Source: Cylicocyclus nassatus (lineage: Eukaryota; Nematoda; Chromadorea; Rhabditida; Strongylidae). From it: a DNA stretch of 64,000 nt. The notes under the pieces are model-generated. The model ran no database searches, was not told the origin of the DNA, and was given only the letters and a program-made list of their open reading frames with translations. The position numbers were made by a program, and so were the translations under genes. Shown piece after piece: positions 22,372-34,296 of this stretch; positions within the stretch are counted from its first letter, which is position 1, and each line of letters begins with the position of its first letter. The stretch covers positions 19,575,433-19,639,432 of the forward strand of contig CATQJL010000001.1 in the NCBI GenBank assembly GCA_958299035.1. The letters run 5' to 3'.

Positions 22372-25300
22372 ACTCCCACCCTCCCTTTTCTCCTCCGGTT
22401 TTTTCTATCTCATATACCGTAACAAAGATTAGCTTTGTTGCAGCAATTTTCCACTTTTTCCAAACTTTTAACTATTATTACTTAATACAGGATAGCCCAA
22501 AATTCGTAATACGGAGGCGTCAGACGGATTTTCAGAGTAATCGTAAAAATAATCAATATGCTCGTACGAAAGCTTCTTCAACCTTGAAAATATTTAAAAG
22601 AAGTTGGACGAGATTTTGGTCTCATATGTACAACTACAATACTTATGAAGCACAAGCTACCCATTTGCATCAATCTTCATAAATTGCTTAGCAATTATAG
22701 CTGTGATTATAAAAAAGTGAGTGAAGTTCTCCTCTGCAGTCTTTCCTGTCCTGCGTTGTGAATATACTTCTTTTATGAGTTTGGAATCGGTCAAGCAATT
22801 ATTTGCATAACTTTCGTAAATTTAATATCATTTTAATTCCGCAATTTTTCAACCTATGTATTTGCCGTTTTTTACAATTTTCTTTTCATTTCTTCAAGAA
22901 ATGCTATAAACAAACTGACATTGTGGTCTTGTTGGTTAGCATTTTTGCAAGCAAGCAGCAACGTGGAACCTCATTCGCTTCTCAGTTAATTTTTGTGGCA
23001 TCTTACTAATCGACGTCGACCAAACTTGATTAGTGCCTTCCCACTGACAGCTGTCTTATCTATAACCTCTTGAGTAAAAAAAGGGTTGGCAGTTGAAATT
23101 AAAAAAGAGTCTGAGAAGGTTGCGCAGTAACCTTCATCCAGTGGTCTGAACGTGGAACTGGAAAGTCACATAAATGAAAATAGTTGGAGAATCTTACGTA
23201 ACTAAAGATGTGAAACTACTATAACCATAAAAAGTTCGGGTGTAACTAATACGGTTAGCTCACCAAGCAAATTCCTCACTACACAATTTTCTTACTGTGT
23301 TTTGCCTTATTCAAATACTAGTCTTTTGTTTTGTAGTGCGTGCGCCTTTTCACAAATTTCCTCATGTTATTGGCAGTAAATATCACTCCAACACGCAAGC
23401 CATTTATTTCCGTTCTGCGAAAAAAGAAAAGAAATATTTCGTAGGAATCAGCTTTAGCATTCTGGCCATGCAATTCCACAACCCATCTGCGCTCTCATAT
23501 TTTCTACATAGACAATGTCTTTTACTGAGGTAAGCAACTTAGAATAGTCTCGTTTGTCCTAGTAGCAAAAGCTCTATCAAATTACTGATTTTGATACGGT
23601 TATTTTTACAAGTAAAGAACTTAATATATTTTTTAATATACGCGCTTTGAGATACAGGACCTATTTAAACCTAATCACTCAAGACTTGTAGTATAAACAT
23701 AGCCAAGTATGAGAACAAAACAAGATTTATACAAAATGCTCAACATTTTTCCTCCCACCTCTGGCTCCTCTTCCCCCCCCCCTTCCTTCCTCCCTCTTCT
23801 ACTTTCAAGATAGATGCACTTAATGAAAGTACAGCTCAAGAGTCTCGTTACGCTCTTTCTAAATATTTTCTTTCACTTATCTCACGTCATACCAATGCTA
23901 CAGCTGTTTATATTCATATTCCGTTTATAAATGTGAGACGGACTGCCCGCACCTACCGAAAATAAACTCTTTCTAAAAGAATGTTAGAGATTAAGCTGTT
24001 TACATACATATACAATACTTTCAAGCCAAAGTCAAAATGCTCGTCCTTTTTTGGATTTAGCCAGATGACGTCATCTTGATAAGTTTGCTGACATTCTCAT
24101 TTCATCGCTAATACTAATCCATGGTGTTACTAACATGCTCATAAGCTTCTGTTGTAATTTGTCTAAGAATTGATAGTTTTTCTAGCCGATGAAAGATTTT
24201 CTCGCATCATTCGGTAATTATTATATATACGACATTGCAAAAGAACCCGTCATTCTGCAATTCTGTGAAAAGCATTTCCAAATTAAGATGAGTCACGAAA
24301 TTGGCCTATAATGGCGCTTTGCTCTCCTTCTTGATTGCTAGTAGTTTTGCTAATTATAAATCAAGTGCTGAGAATTCTGATAATCTCTACTTTTCAAAGC
24401 GCAGGCTGGAAATGGGAAAGCAAATTAGGCAGATTTTTTTGGCAGAAAACGTGTGAGTCCTTTACAAAGTTATTTTTCTTAGTTTGACGCATGTACTACA
24501 AACTTCTTTTAGAAAGTTGTTATCTATCGACTTGATGATGTTTTGCTGATCTGGCCGTCTACAAACAATAGGATTTTTTTTTAAATTGTTGATCTCGCAG
24601 AACAAAATTGCATTGTAGTCTTGCAAGTTGGTGCATGCTTCCTTTCATTTCTGCGATTGCCGATTAGAGCGCCAAGCGATTTCAGCAAAACAAAAAAAGG
24701 AGAGGAAACAATTTTGAAACTTTCTTCACCTGCCATTCATAGTACCCAAGATTATTTATTCCCTTTGCAGGAAAAATCTTTGCACCTTCCCAAATCCGCA
24801 TAAACTGACATTTTGTCGACTTTGGAACGCTGCTATGCCTTAGGTCATATCTTGAATTTTTCAGCCTTCCCCTTTTCCGCAAGGCATCAAATTTAAACCA
24901 AAGCATGAACAAAGCAATCTTTTCCTTGACAATTCTTTAGAAAACCACTACTCAACTTTTTCCATGGCTTAGTCCTTCTTGCGTGATATTTTTATGTCAA
25001 AGTTTTTCAGCGTCCATGACTGAAACCTTTATTCTATCCTTCAGGCTGAATTGTATGATCTCGGTGCCTTGTACGAAATTAATAGTTTGATTTGTGGACA
25101 GCTGAAGAAACCAGAATGTCTGGCATTTCTTGACAAGTTGTTTTTTGTTGCATTTTTGGTCTCATCTCGAAATTCGCAGCTGCAAAATTCACTTTTGAGT
25201 GACTGAATATGTTCCTCTTCTCACAATCTGTTGGTTTTATTATGGAACAGTGTTTCTGATGTTACGTGCTTATACTAGCAAATAAGAGGTCGAAATTGGT

Positions 25301-25920
25301 ATCTTTTTAGAAAATGGCAAGTGACTTGTTGTTTGTGATAAGCTAGAATAATTTCATCAAATCTGCTTTGTAGAATTTTTTTTAGAAAAATGTCTCGCTA
25401 TTATCCAAAAACATTCTAGAATGCTATGAGTGCTACATGAATAATGGTAAATGCTTTCTTTATGGTGCGTTACAACTGTTGTCCGTTGAATAATTTTACA
25501 GAATTGGAGTTAAAAATACGAAACAAACAGTTTATAAAAAATTTGAAGAATATCTCTCATCGCTCCTGAGCTATCATCGACGCCCTGGCTTTGATGCAGC
25601 ACAAGAATACGAATCTTATTCTCATTCACCATTGTGTTATGAATAATTTTGCGCACTCACTAGTAGCTTCAAAAGCCGGATATGATATAAAGGCTGTGGG
25701 AAAAAGATTACATGCTGGGAATACTATGATTATTGGATGCGCTTGAAGACAAAACGCTCAGATGAGGATTTGTTGCCTGGACAACTTTTTCAGAGAAAAA
25801 TATGCATAAGCTTGCCGTTGCTGAATCGCAGACAAAAATTTTCCATTCCCCCGGCTTGGCTTTGTCTGCTCACTACTCCCTGTCGAAATTTAATCACAAC
25901 TTTTGAAGCTTTCAAATATA

Positions 25921-26773
25921 TTAGGTTGGCACGAAAGTTTTTGCGTAATTCAAACAAAATTCAATAACTTTTTAAAGACTCAACCTAAATTTGCAATCTT
26001 GTATAAAATATTAGAAGTCTTACGCTTCATGATGGATGTTTAAGCGTAAGATTCCGTGAGCTGGACATCAAGAACGAAGCTCTCGAATATGGGGCTTCAA
26101 ATTTTGCGATTTTGAGTTTGGTGCCAGAAAATCGCAGAGTGCCGCTAGCTAACCGAAAAAAAAATCTGTAGAATTTACTTACACAGCAAAAGTCCATACG
26201 TTGTTTTAGTAGGCTTTGATCTCGCATGGAAACGCGAAAACCAAAAATTTGTGAAAATTCTCATTTCACAGGACAAATCTCCTCATCGCTCTAACTTTTT
26301 CACAGGAGCACAGTTTGCAACCAGAAATTAGACATAGTGCCTATTTAGAGCCTTGCGACGTTTTCTCGATTGTAAAAAAAGTGTTTTCGCCGGAAAACTG
26401 CGGACATGAGGGGATTTTTTCCGCAAAATGACTTATGTCACGAATTTTTTGTTTTTGCTTCACCATGCAAGATCAAAGCCTTCCAAAGTAACATATGGAC
26501 TTTTGTTGTGTAAGTAAATTCTACAGATTTTTTTCGGCTAACTAGCGGCAATCTGCGATTTTCTGGCACCAAACTCAAAATCGCTGAATTTGAAGCCTTA
26601 TATTCGAGAGCTTCGTTCTTGACGTCCAGCTCACGGAATCTTATGCTTAAACATCCATTATGAAGCGTAAGACTTCAAATATTTTTAGCATACAAGATTG
26701 TGAATTTAGGTTGAGTTTTTAAAAAGTTATTGAATTTTGTTTGAATTACGCAAAAACTTTCGTGCCAACCTAA
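25921..26773. mobile_element. Foldback mariner-type MITE at the end of unit B
   Basis: The ends TTAGGTTGGCACGAAAGTTT and the complement are flanked by TA. About 350 bp at each end are near-perfect complements, for example GTAAGTAAATTCTACAGATT near 26510 against its complement near 26165. The matching site in unit C (near 32825-32835) lacks the element, which supports an insertion after duplication. No coding capacity. Confidence 0.9.
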
Positions 26774-27064
26774 TAGTTTTGAATGTTTGAGCAAATTTTC
26801 CTTCGGGTAACCCCCATACTCTCCCTTCCCCTGCTCTTCTCTCTCATGCCGTAGCAAGTTTGTTGATTAGCTCTGACTTTGCAGCAAGTTTTCTTTGTTT
26901 CAAACTTCAAGCTTTATATAATATAGCCAAATGGAATAGCATAACCCAGGTTCGTAAAACAAAGGGAATTTTTAGAGCAATCAAAACAAAATAATCAAAA
27001 TACTCGTACAGTTTTTTTGGAAGCTTCTTCAACCTTGAGAACACATTGAAAAGATGTTGAAGAC

Positions 27065-27301
27065 CAGGGCTTAGCGCAGCTGGCACCGGGTCAAGCTGGA
27101 TATCGTTTTTGGATCAAAAAGCAAGAGGGATATCCTTTTGGTGGCCGAAGAGACACTCGAAGGCTTTTTGTTTTAGGGTCTGTGGTCAAAGGGGACTTTG
27201 TTTTGAAATTAATAATAATTAAAAAAATTCTTACGAAATTCTCAAGCTCAAAGGAGACTTTGTTTTGAAATTTCCCTGGTGCCAGCTCCTGCCGAGCCCC
27301 G
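27065..27301. mobile_element. hAT-type MITE, degenerate copy of the 39106-39338 family
   Basis: The left end CAGGGCTTAGCGCAGCTGGC and right end GCCAGCTCCTGCCGAGCCCC are inverted repeats. The interior shares the GGATATCGTTTTTGG / AAAGCAAGAGGG / GGACTTTGTTTTG pattern with 39106-39338. A clean duplication is not visible, but units B and D run uninterrupted through the same site (AGAAGTTGGACGAGATTTT and AGAAGCTGGAGGAGATTTT). Confidence 0.75.
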
Positions 27302-28014
27302 AGAGAGATTTTGATCCCAAACATTCCAAACGTACAGATCTAACACTTCTGAAGCAGATGTTGCGTTTTTGAATCAATATTCATAAATTGCCAAGCAATT
27401 ATAGCTGTGATTATAGAAAAAGAGTGAAGTTCCCCTCTGCAATCTTTCCTGTCCTGTGCTGTGATTATAATTCTTTTTACGAGTTTGGCATCAGTCAAAC
27501 TATTGGTTGCATAAATTTCGTGAACCATTCTGTTTCCGCAATTTTCCAACCTATGTACTCTGACGTTTTTTTAGGATTTCCTTTTTGCTTCCTTTGAGAA
27601 ATGCTGTAAGCACTGGCAATGTAGTATTGATGTCCAGCATTTTTGCAGGCGCCTTAGGTCTCTCAGTTGTAGTAATTTTTGTGATTAGTTTTCCTTGCAC
27701 TGGTTTTTTGTTGTACTAAAACTATGCATTCTTTGAGCAGCAACGTGGAACCTCATTCGGCTTCTCAGTCAATTTTTGTGGCATCTTACTAATCGACGTC
27801 GGCTGAACTTGGCTAGTGATTTCCCAGTGACGGCTGTCTTATCTGCATTAGTTTTGATACTAAAAAAAGTCTGAGAAGGATCTGTTAGCCGTTATTTAGT
27901 CGCGTGGATATAGTGAGGATTCTTACATTAATAGAATATTTCCTATCTAAAAACACAAATGACTATGACTCGTAAAGGAGTTTTAGCTTGTTGTACGAAT
28001 TCTCTCCGTGCTGT

Positions 28015-28228
28015 TACTCCAAGAGGTCCTTTGGTCTTGAAATCCCTACGAAGTCCCCTCTGTTCTTAAACCCTAAGCGTAAAATATCCTAAAAAACGAA
28101 ACTCGACTAAAAAAACTTGTTAGGCTAAAAAACTAAAAAAACCCAAATTTGGTGTGTTTTGGGCCACAAGACGATATCCCCTTTGCTTTCCCAAAGACGA
28201 TATATATCCAACTTGACGGTGCCAGCTG
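28015..28228 (-). mobile_element. Decayed copy of the same hAT-type MITE family, reverse orientation
   Basis: The right part, with AAAGACGATATATATCCAAC then GGTGCCAGCTG, is the reverse complement of the left end of the 27065-27301 element. The left part keeps a GAAGTCCCCTCTG stretch matching its right interior. Both termini are eroded, so the bounds are approximate. Confidence 0.55.
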
Positions 28229-29679
28229 TTCCGTAAACGCAACCCATCTCTTTTAGACGGTCCTTCCACCCAATGTGCAACTTCTTTTTTCTATCGAGCA
28301 TTTTCTTTCTATAATGTTGTTTTGGAATTGTTTTTTTGCACATTGAGTGCAATGTAGATATAAACACTAGCAACTCAGAGTAGTCTTTTTTTGAGTGCTC
28401 TTAGGCCGCGGCGTACCTCAAGCGATTTCAGTCGCCACACAATCTGGAAATTTGCCATATTTCTTCAAATTCAATACTGGTAAAACCTCAAATGCGCACA
28501 TGTACAACTTTCAAAGGCTGGTAAAATGCTCTGTCTTTCGTACATTCGAATACCTTCTACGATTAGTCACGAACAATTGGAGTATCGCCAAATCGCGTCG
28601 CTACTGAATTCGCGTGTGGTATTATGCCCAGAGCCTTCCAGTACTGATCTTGACTATGGTTTTTCGCTACGAACGATTCGGGGGACGTAAGACCAATTTA
28701 GCCTGAGCACTCGAATACTTGTAGTGTAAACATGGTCATGTACAGTAATAAAACAAGATTGATGGTCATTTCTCCCCCCCCCCCCCCCCACAGCGTCATC
28801 CTCGTCTCCCTTTTCCACCTATATAGTACAACTTTGGTACAGCTCAAGAAGCAAGCGCAATTCTCTCTTTTGTTTAGCCGTCTTAGAAAATCCGTGAATT
28901 CTTTCCCTTTTACTCAGTTCGACGTTGGTCTATTATTACAGACGTTACGTTCACATTCTCGTTTATATTTATCAGGCGCGACTGTCACGCGAAGGTAAAT
29001 ATGAACGTATAATTTTGTTATTTCTTTTTTGAATAATGATAAAGATGAACCTGATACATATGCAAAACTGTTTGATGCCAGCTAAATCCAAAGAAAGTTC
29101 CTCCTTTCGTTACTTTACCCACATGACGTTATCCTGACAAGTACTGATATTTCCATTTCATTGCTAATGCTAATGCATGTTAATAACTTGCTCATAAGCT
29201 TCTGTCGTAAATTTTTATTAGGAATTGATAGTTTTTCTGGCGTAAAGATTTCTTCGCATCACTTGATAATTATATACAACATTGCAAGAGTCGTTAAGTT
29301 TGTAGAAAGTATTTTCCAAGTTAAGATGAGTCATGAGATAGGCTTTCCTCTCTGTCCTGATTGCTAATAATTTAGCTAGTTATAATTCAAGTGCCGAGTA
29401 TCATGCTAGTCCTTATCTCTTCAAAATACAGACTGGAAACGAGAAATGGGAAGAAATAGGCAGTTTTTCAAATGTGGGGATGTAGGAATTCTTGGGAATA
29501 AGCTTGCGATAGAGTGCTCTCATTTTGAATAGGTTAACCCTTCCTTGACGCATGCACTACAAACTCCTCTAAAAAATTTGTCACCATAACGACTCAATAA
29601 TTTTTAGTGATCTGATCTGTCTAAAAACATCGAAACTATTTGGATTTTTAGTTATTTTTACAAAAAAAATTGCTTTGTA

Positions 29680-30591
29680 CAGGGTGGGGCAAACGTCTGG
29701 AAGCCTACTTTGCAGTGCTGTAAATCAAGAAAGAACTGATGATTTCGACTCCAAATTTGTGCCACATATTGCTGCGATCATCCTCTACAAATCACACTGT
29801 GGCTGGCTAAAAATGCTTGCCATATTTTTTATAGGATTTAAATTTATCAAACAAGTGCCCTGCAAAGCGAGAAAATCGAAATTCTTGGTCTTCACAACGT
29901 ATTTCATAGCTAAAGATACAGTGGATATTCTAGAGATTTTCGATGCACACAGTGTAGAGAAGACTTTGCGCTATCAACTCGTAATCGTTGCGTTTGTTAG
30001 ATACTATTCTTTCTAAAACGCAAAATAAAAATTTGCGAATACTACCTGCGTGCCAGTGGACATTTTTCTTTAAAATAAATTTGAAAGCTGTAGGAGCACT
30101 GCAGGCACTGAATTCTGGGCTATATTCTTTCCATGAGTCTTCTATGCAAGCATGTAATTGAGTTTGATCGATCAAGCAATTTCAATACCTTTCAGATTAT
30201 GATTTTTTCGGTCCCGTTCGCGCGATCGCATCCAGATTTCCAGTATACGAGTACATTTGCCTTCAATTAAAGTTCCAAAATTTTTCCTTAACACTGCAAA
30301 AGAAAATTTCTTTGTTTTGCTCTCTCACAACGCACATTTGCCTGGTGAAAGAAACAGTTATCGTGAAGACGCAGGACGAATTTCATCACGACTGTCTGCG
30401 TGCCATGACAGGCGCACTCGCCAAGATTTCGAAAGGCAGCTTTGAAGCCAGAAGAGGCAATCTCAAAATTTGAGAGCAACGCTATATTTGTAAGGATTCG
30501 ATTTATGTGTGCACCGAACTTCTTGTTCCACTAGGCACTTTCCCTCTGATTTTATCTGAAAAAGTACTAAACTCCCTTTTGCTCCACCCTA
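29680..30591. mobile_element. Tc1/mariner-type element, 912 bp, in unit C
   Basis: The left end CAGGGTGGGGCAAAC and right end TTTTGCTCCACCCTA are inverted repeats between TA dinucleotides (29678-29679 and 30592-30593). Units B (near 24617) and D (near 36561) have an uninterrupted TGTAGTCTTGCAAG or CAGTAGTTTTGCAAG at the same place, with a single TA. An open frame of 113 codons at its left end shows no transposase motif; the element is probably non-autonomous. Confidence 0.88.
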
Positions 30592-30728
30592 TAGATTTGC
30601 AAGCTGTTTGCATGTTTCCTTTCATTTTTGCTAATGTCGGTTTAGGTGCCAAGCGATTTTAGCAAAACAAAAAGGGGCGGAAGGCAATTTGAGATTTTTT
30701 CACCTATGCGATGATTGCCTTTCAGAAT

Positions 30729-31251
30729 TGTAAGATCGGTGAGTCAGTGTGTGTTGTGTGCGGACTGTGATCGATCGGCTGCCACGCGGGACTTACGCAC
30801 AGCGAGTGCACCTCAAACTTGGGTAATTAAACTTTATTATAAAAATACTAAATAACAACTACAAAACGCTACGATAGTACATAAAGGGTATAGGTTCAAT
30901 ATATGCTATCCGAGTAGCCTATGAGTTACTGTGAGGGGTTCTGTGAGGGAGCTGTGATTTACTGTGAGAGATCCGTGAAGCAATGACTAAGATAAAGGAA
31001 AGAATGATTATAACGTAAAATATAATGAGAAGAAGGAAAAACAACATACAACCGTGAATATATTCACCACACAATACTAACTACTTATATATGTAAGCGG
31101 ATATAAACACACTCAAAGTAAGCATGGGAAATTCACTGATAAGAACATCAAAGAAAATAAACCTGTGAAACGTTCGAGCCTTGGTCAAAGTCTGCCATCG
31201 CGCATTCCTCAGGATACAAAGAAAGATACGAACACAAGTTCGTATCAGAAT
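30729..31251. mobile_element. About 516-bp insertion with 7-bp duplication, possible solo LTR
   Basis: Unit D reads continuously where unit C is interrupted. The sequence TCAGAAT occurs on both sides (30722-30728 and 31245-31251). The insert begins TG and contains AATAAA-like signals, but it lacks a clear terminal CA and has no terminal inverted repeats, so a solo LTR is only the best guess. A small hairpin (GATACGAAC/GTTCGTATC) sits at its right end. Confidence 0.5.
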
Positions 31252-31888
31252 ACCAAAGAATATTTTTTGCTCAAAATTTTTCACCTGCCCGGTTTCACAT
31301 AAACCGACATTTTGCCGATTTTGGATACTTTGCCATAAATCATACGTTGTATTTTATAATCTTCTCCCTTCCCTGAGGCAAATCAAATTTGAGCCACGAC
31401 ACGAATAAGGCAATCTTTTCCCATGTAAATTTCTTTCAGACGCTAATCAACTTTCTCTGTAGCCTAGTCCTTCTTATTCCTTTTTTTCATTTCCGCTTAA
31501 CTAAAGTTTTTCAGTATTCATAAGTGAAGCTTTTCATGTCCTATCCTTTAGGATATATTTTATGATCTCGCTGCCTTGTGAGAACTTTTATTCTCAATAT
31601 TCTAGACAGTTGAAGAAATAAGAAATGTCTATCATTTGCTCTCGTCAAAAAATTCGCAGCTACAAGATCTACTTATGAATATGCCCTCCTCCGATAATTT
31701 GTTCATAATTCGTCGGAATCGAAAACGATATCTTTTTTTAAAAGGCAAGTGGCTTGTTCTTGTTTGTGGTCAGCTAGAAATAATATCATTAGAAAAATTC
31801 AGCTTTGTAGGAAAAATTTACAAGAAACTGTCTTTCTCTACCAAATGAAAAAATTCTAGAACCTATGAGTGCTATACGAATAATGGTA

Positions 31889-32288
31889 CCCTAAAATCCC
31901 ATAGATAAGAGCGGTTTAATTTACCGGTGAAAAATAAATTGGAAGGAATTGAAATTGAATGCAGTCACCCCTCTAACTTGATGGATGGATAAATAAAAAT
32001 CGGAGAAGAACTTTAAAAGAAGCTCCGCCCCTCAACTCTAAACCCCGCCCACTTAATGAACAATACATATAGAATTCCGAAATTCCGTTAAAATCGCTAT
32101 TTTTCTATATGAATTGTTTATTAAGTGGGCGGGGTTTAGAGTTGAGGGGCGGAGCTTCTTCTAAACTTCTTCTCCGATTTTTGTTTATCCACTCATCAAG
32201 TTAGAGGGGTGACTGCATTCAATTACAATTCATTCCAATTCATTTTTCACGACTAAATTAAACCGCTCTTATCTTTGGGATTTTAGGG
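31889..32288. mobile_element. Foldback MITE with a stem of about 180 bp, in unit C
   Basis: CCCTAAAATCCCATAGATAA on the left mirrors TTATCTTTGGGATTTTAGGG on the right, and the pairing continues through GAAGCTCCGCCCCTCAACTC to near the centre. It is flanked by TA. Unit B at about 25441-25455 reads ATAATGGTAAATGC, exactly the joined flanks with one TA, so this is a precise empty site. Confidence 0.95.
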
Positions 32289-33418
32289 TAAATGCTTTTT
32301 TTTCATGGTATCTTACATGAAACTGTCGCCTCCTAGATATTTCAAAAATTGGAGTTGATGAAAAACTTACAGAATAATTGAATAAATAAATAAATAGATA
32401 AATTCAATTAGTATCTCTCATCGCTCCTGAGCTGCCATCGATGGCCATGGCTTTAATTCGGCTTAAAAATACAAATCTTATTCTCATTCTCCGTTGTGTT
32501 GTAGAAATGCTATCATGGGCTCTATCGATTATTATAATCATAATTTCAAGTGTTATACCTGCACGTTCACTAGCGGTCTAAAAAGCTGAATATGATATAA
32601 AGACTGTAGTAAAAAGATTATATGTTGAGAATACTATGATTATTGGATGGATTTACAGAAAAAACGCTTGGGCGATTTGGGATTTGTTGCTTGGACAACT
32701 TTTTCAAAGAAAAACGTACATAAGCTTGCATTTGCTGTATCTCAGACAAAATTTGCTATTTGCTCTGCTCTAACTTTGTCTACTCACTTCTCTTTGTCGA
32801 AAATTAATCACACCTTCTGAAGCTTTTAAGTATGATCTTGAACGTTGAACATCCTGAGCAGATTTGCCGTCGGATAATCTCCTATATTCCCTCTCCCCGT
32901 CCGCTTCCCTCCCATGCCGTAACAAGTTTGAAGACTAGCTTTGTCTTTCTAGCCTTGTATCACCATATCAACATAGTAATCCAAAATCGTAAGGAGGCTT
33001 CAGAAGAAATTTTCAGAGCAGTTGTAATTGAATTGAAGTACTCGTATTGTATATTTTAAACGCTTCTTCGTTGTGAACACAATAAAAAGAAGCTGGAGGA
33101 GATTTTGATCCCAAACAAATCAAACATACAGCTACAACACTTATGAAGCAGAGGCTACCTTTGAATCAATATTCATAAAATGCCAAGCAATTATAGCTGT
33201 GATTAAATAAAAATTGAGTGAATTTTCCTCTTAAGACTTTCCTGTCCTGCGATGTGATTATAATTCTTTTAGAGTTTGGCATCGGTCGGGCTATTACTTG
33301 CACAAGTTTAGTGTATTATTAGTTTTTTTCCTCAATCTTCTAATCTAGGCACTTTGTCGTTTTCTGAAATTTCATTTTCGATTTTTTCAAGAAAAGCTGT
33401 AAGCGAACTGACAATGTA

Positions 33419-34296
33419 TTAGGCTGTCCCGAAAGTTTTGTCGGTTTTTTCAAAACACTATAAAACCACGCACAATGGAGACTTGGATAAGCTTCAACGT
33501 GCATTCGATTCAGCTTTTCTTTCTCTTTCTTGCGAACATGTTTTCAAACCAAAATCCTCTATGCTTTTTCTGATAATTGCTAAAATTCTTCACCCGTCAT
33601 TTTTATCTGCTCAAAGTTCGGCTAATTTTTGAAAATTTTATTTCGAGATTCCGGAGAAGTTTAAGTATGACTTGAATAGAGCAATTCTCGGACTATTTAA
33701 CAATATTTTTAGGTTCTCCCAATCTGCTGTTTTTAGCTTCAAAAAATTAATTCTTCGAAAGTCTCAATTTTTGACAAAGTCATGAAACGTGCAACTGCAA
33801 CAAAACATGAAAGCTTTCAAACTTTTCGCCAACTGTCTTGTTTGTTATTAAACATCATTTATGCAACATAACCAAGTTTGATTTGCTTCGGAAATCTGGT
33901 TTTTGGAATTTTCGGTACTTTGGCGTGGTAGACGTAATCAAAATCCGCGGTTTTTATCAAATAAATAATTACAACGGACTTAGTAAACGTGGCCCATGTA
34001 ATCCAAAATGGATACAATGTAGCCAAAGGTTTGCTCTACATAATGGTTATCAGTGCTCTCTGGAAACATCAGGATAAAAAATTTTAAAATTCAGGAAAGA
34101 TTTGGCGTTACTGATGGACTACTCATAACACCAAGGCGATAACATTGCAAAGACAGGGTAGATTAGAGAGCAAACATAGCTATAAGAAAGAGGTTAAAAA
34201 TCTGAGTCAAATGGTACCTAAGTCGTCCATGGAATGTTGTTCTGTGAGTTTTAGTGAGCAATGAAAAAAACGGACAAAACTTTCGGGACAACCTAA
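33419..34296. mobile_element. Mariner-type element, 878 bp, in unit D
   Basis: The ends TTAGGCTGTCCCGAAAGTTT and AAACTTTCGGGACAACCTAA are flanked by TA (33417-33418 and 34297-34298). The interior is not a simple foldback and holds two short plus-strand open frames (64 and 79 codons) without recognised motifs. It is probably an internally deleted copy. Units B and C lack it at the corresponding position. Confidence 0.85.

Larger units (their letters stand above)
22201..26773. repeat. Segmental tandem unit B
   Basis: The conserved blocks are in the same order as in units C and D: pyrimidine-rich stretch near 22380, about 22480-22735, 22955-23018, CAAGCCATT near 23395, poly-C (23773-23782), ATGACGTCATCTTGATAAGT near 24065, AGCAAAACAAAAAAAGGAG near 24680, GAAACCAGAATGTCTGGCAT near 25108, and ATTATTGGATGCG near 25730. 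It keeps the empty sites for three insertions found in unit C. It is interrupted by 22243-22371 and 25921-26773. Open frames are short and not conserved between units, so I make no coding call. Confidence 0.75.
26774..32830. repeat. Segmental tandem unit C (longest, most insertions)
   Basis: This unit is collinear with units B and D: pyrimidine stretch near 26820, block 26990-27060, block 27340-27460, CATCTTACTAATCGACGTCG near 27783, poly-C (28774-28789), ATGACGTTATCCTGACAAGT near 29124, AGCAAAACAAAAAGGGGCGG near 30661, AGAAATGTCT near 31620, and ATTATTGGATGG near 32639. Its extra length comes from at least five insertions (27065-27301, about 28015-28228, 29680-30591, 30729-31251, 31889-32288). 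A further stretch at about 28402-28630 has no counterpart in unit D and no recognised ends. Confidence 0.75.
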
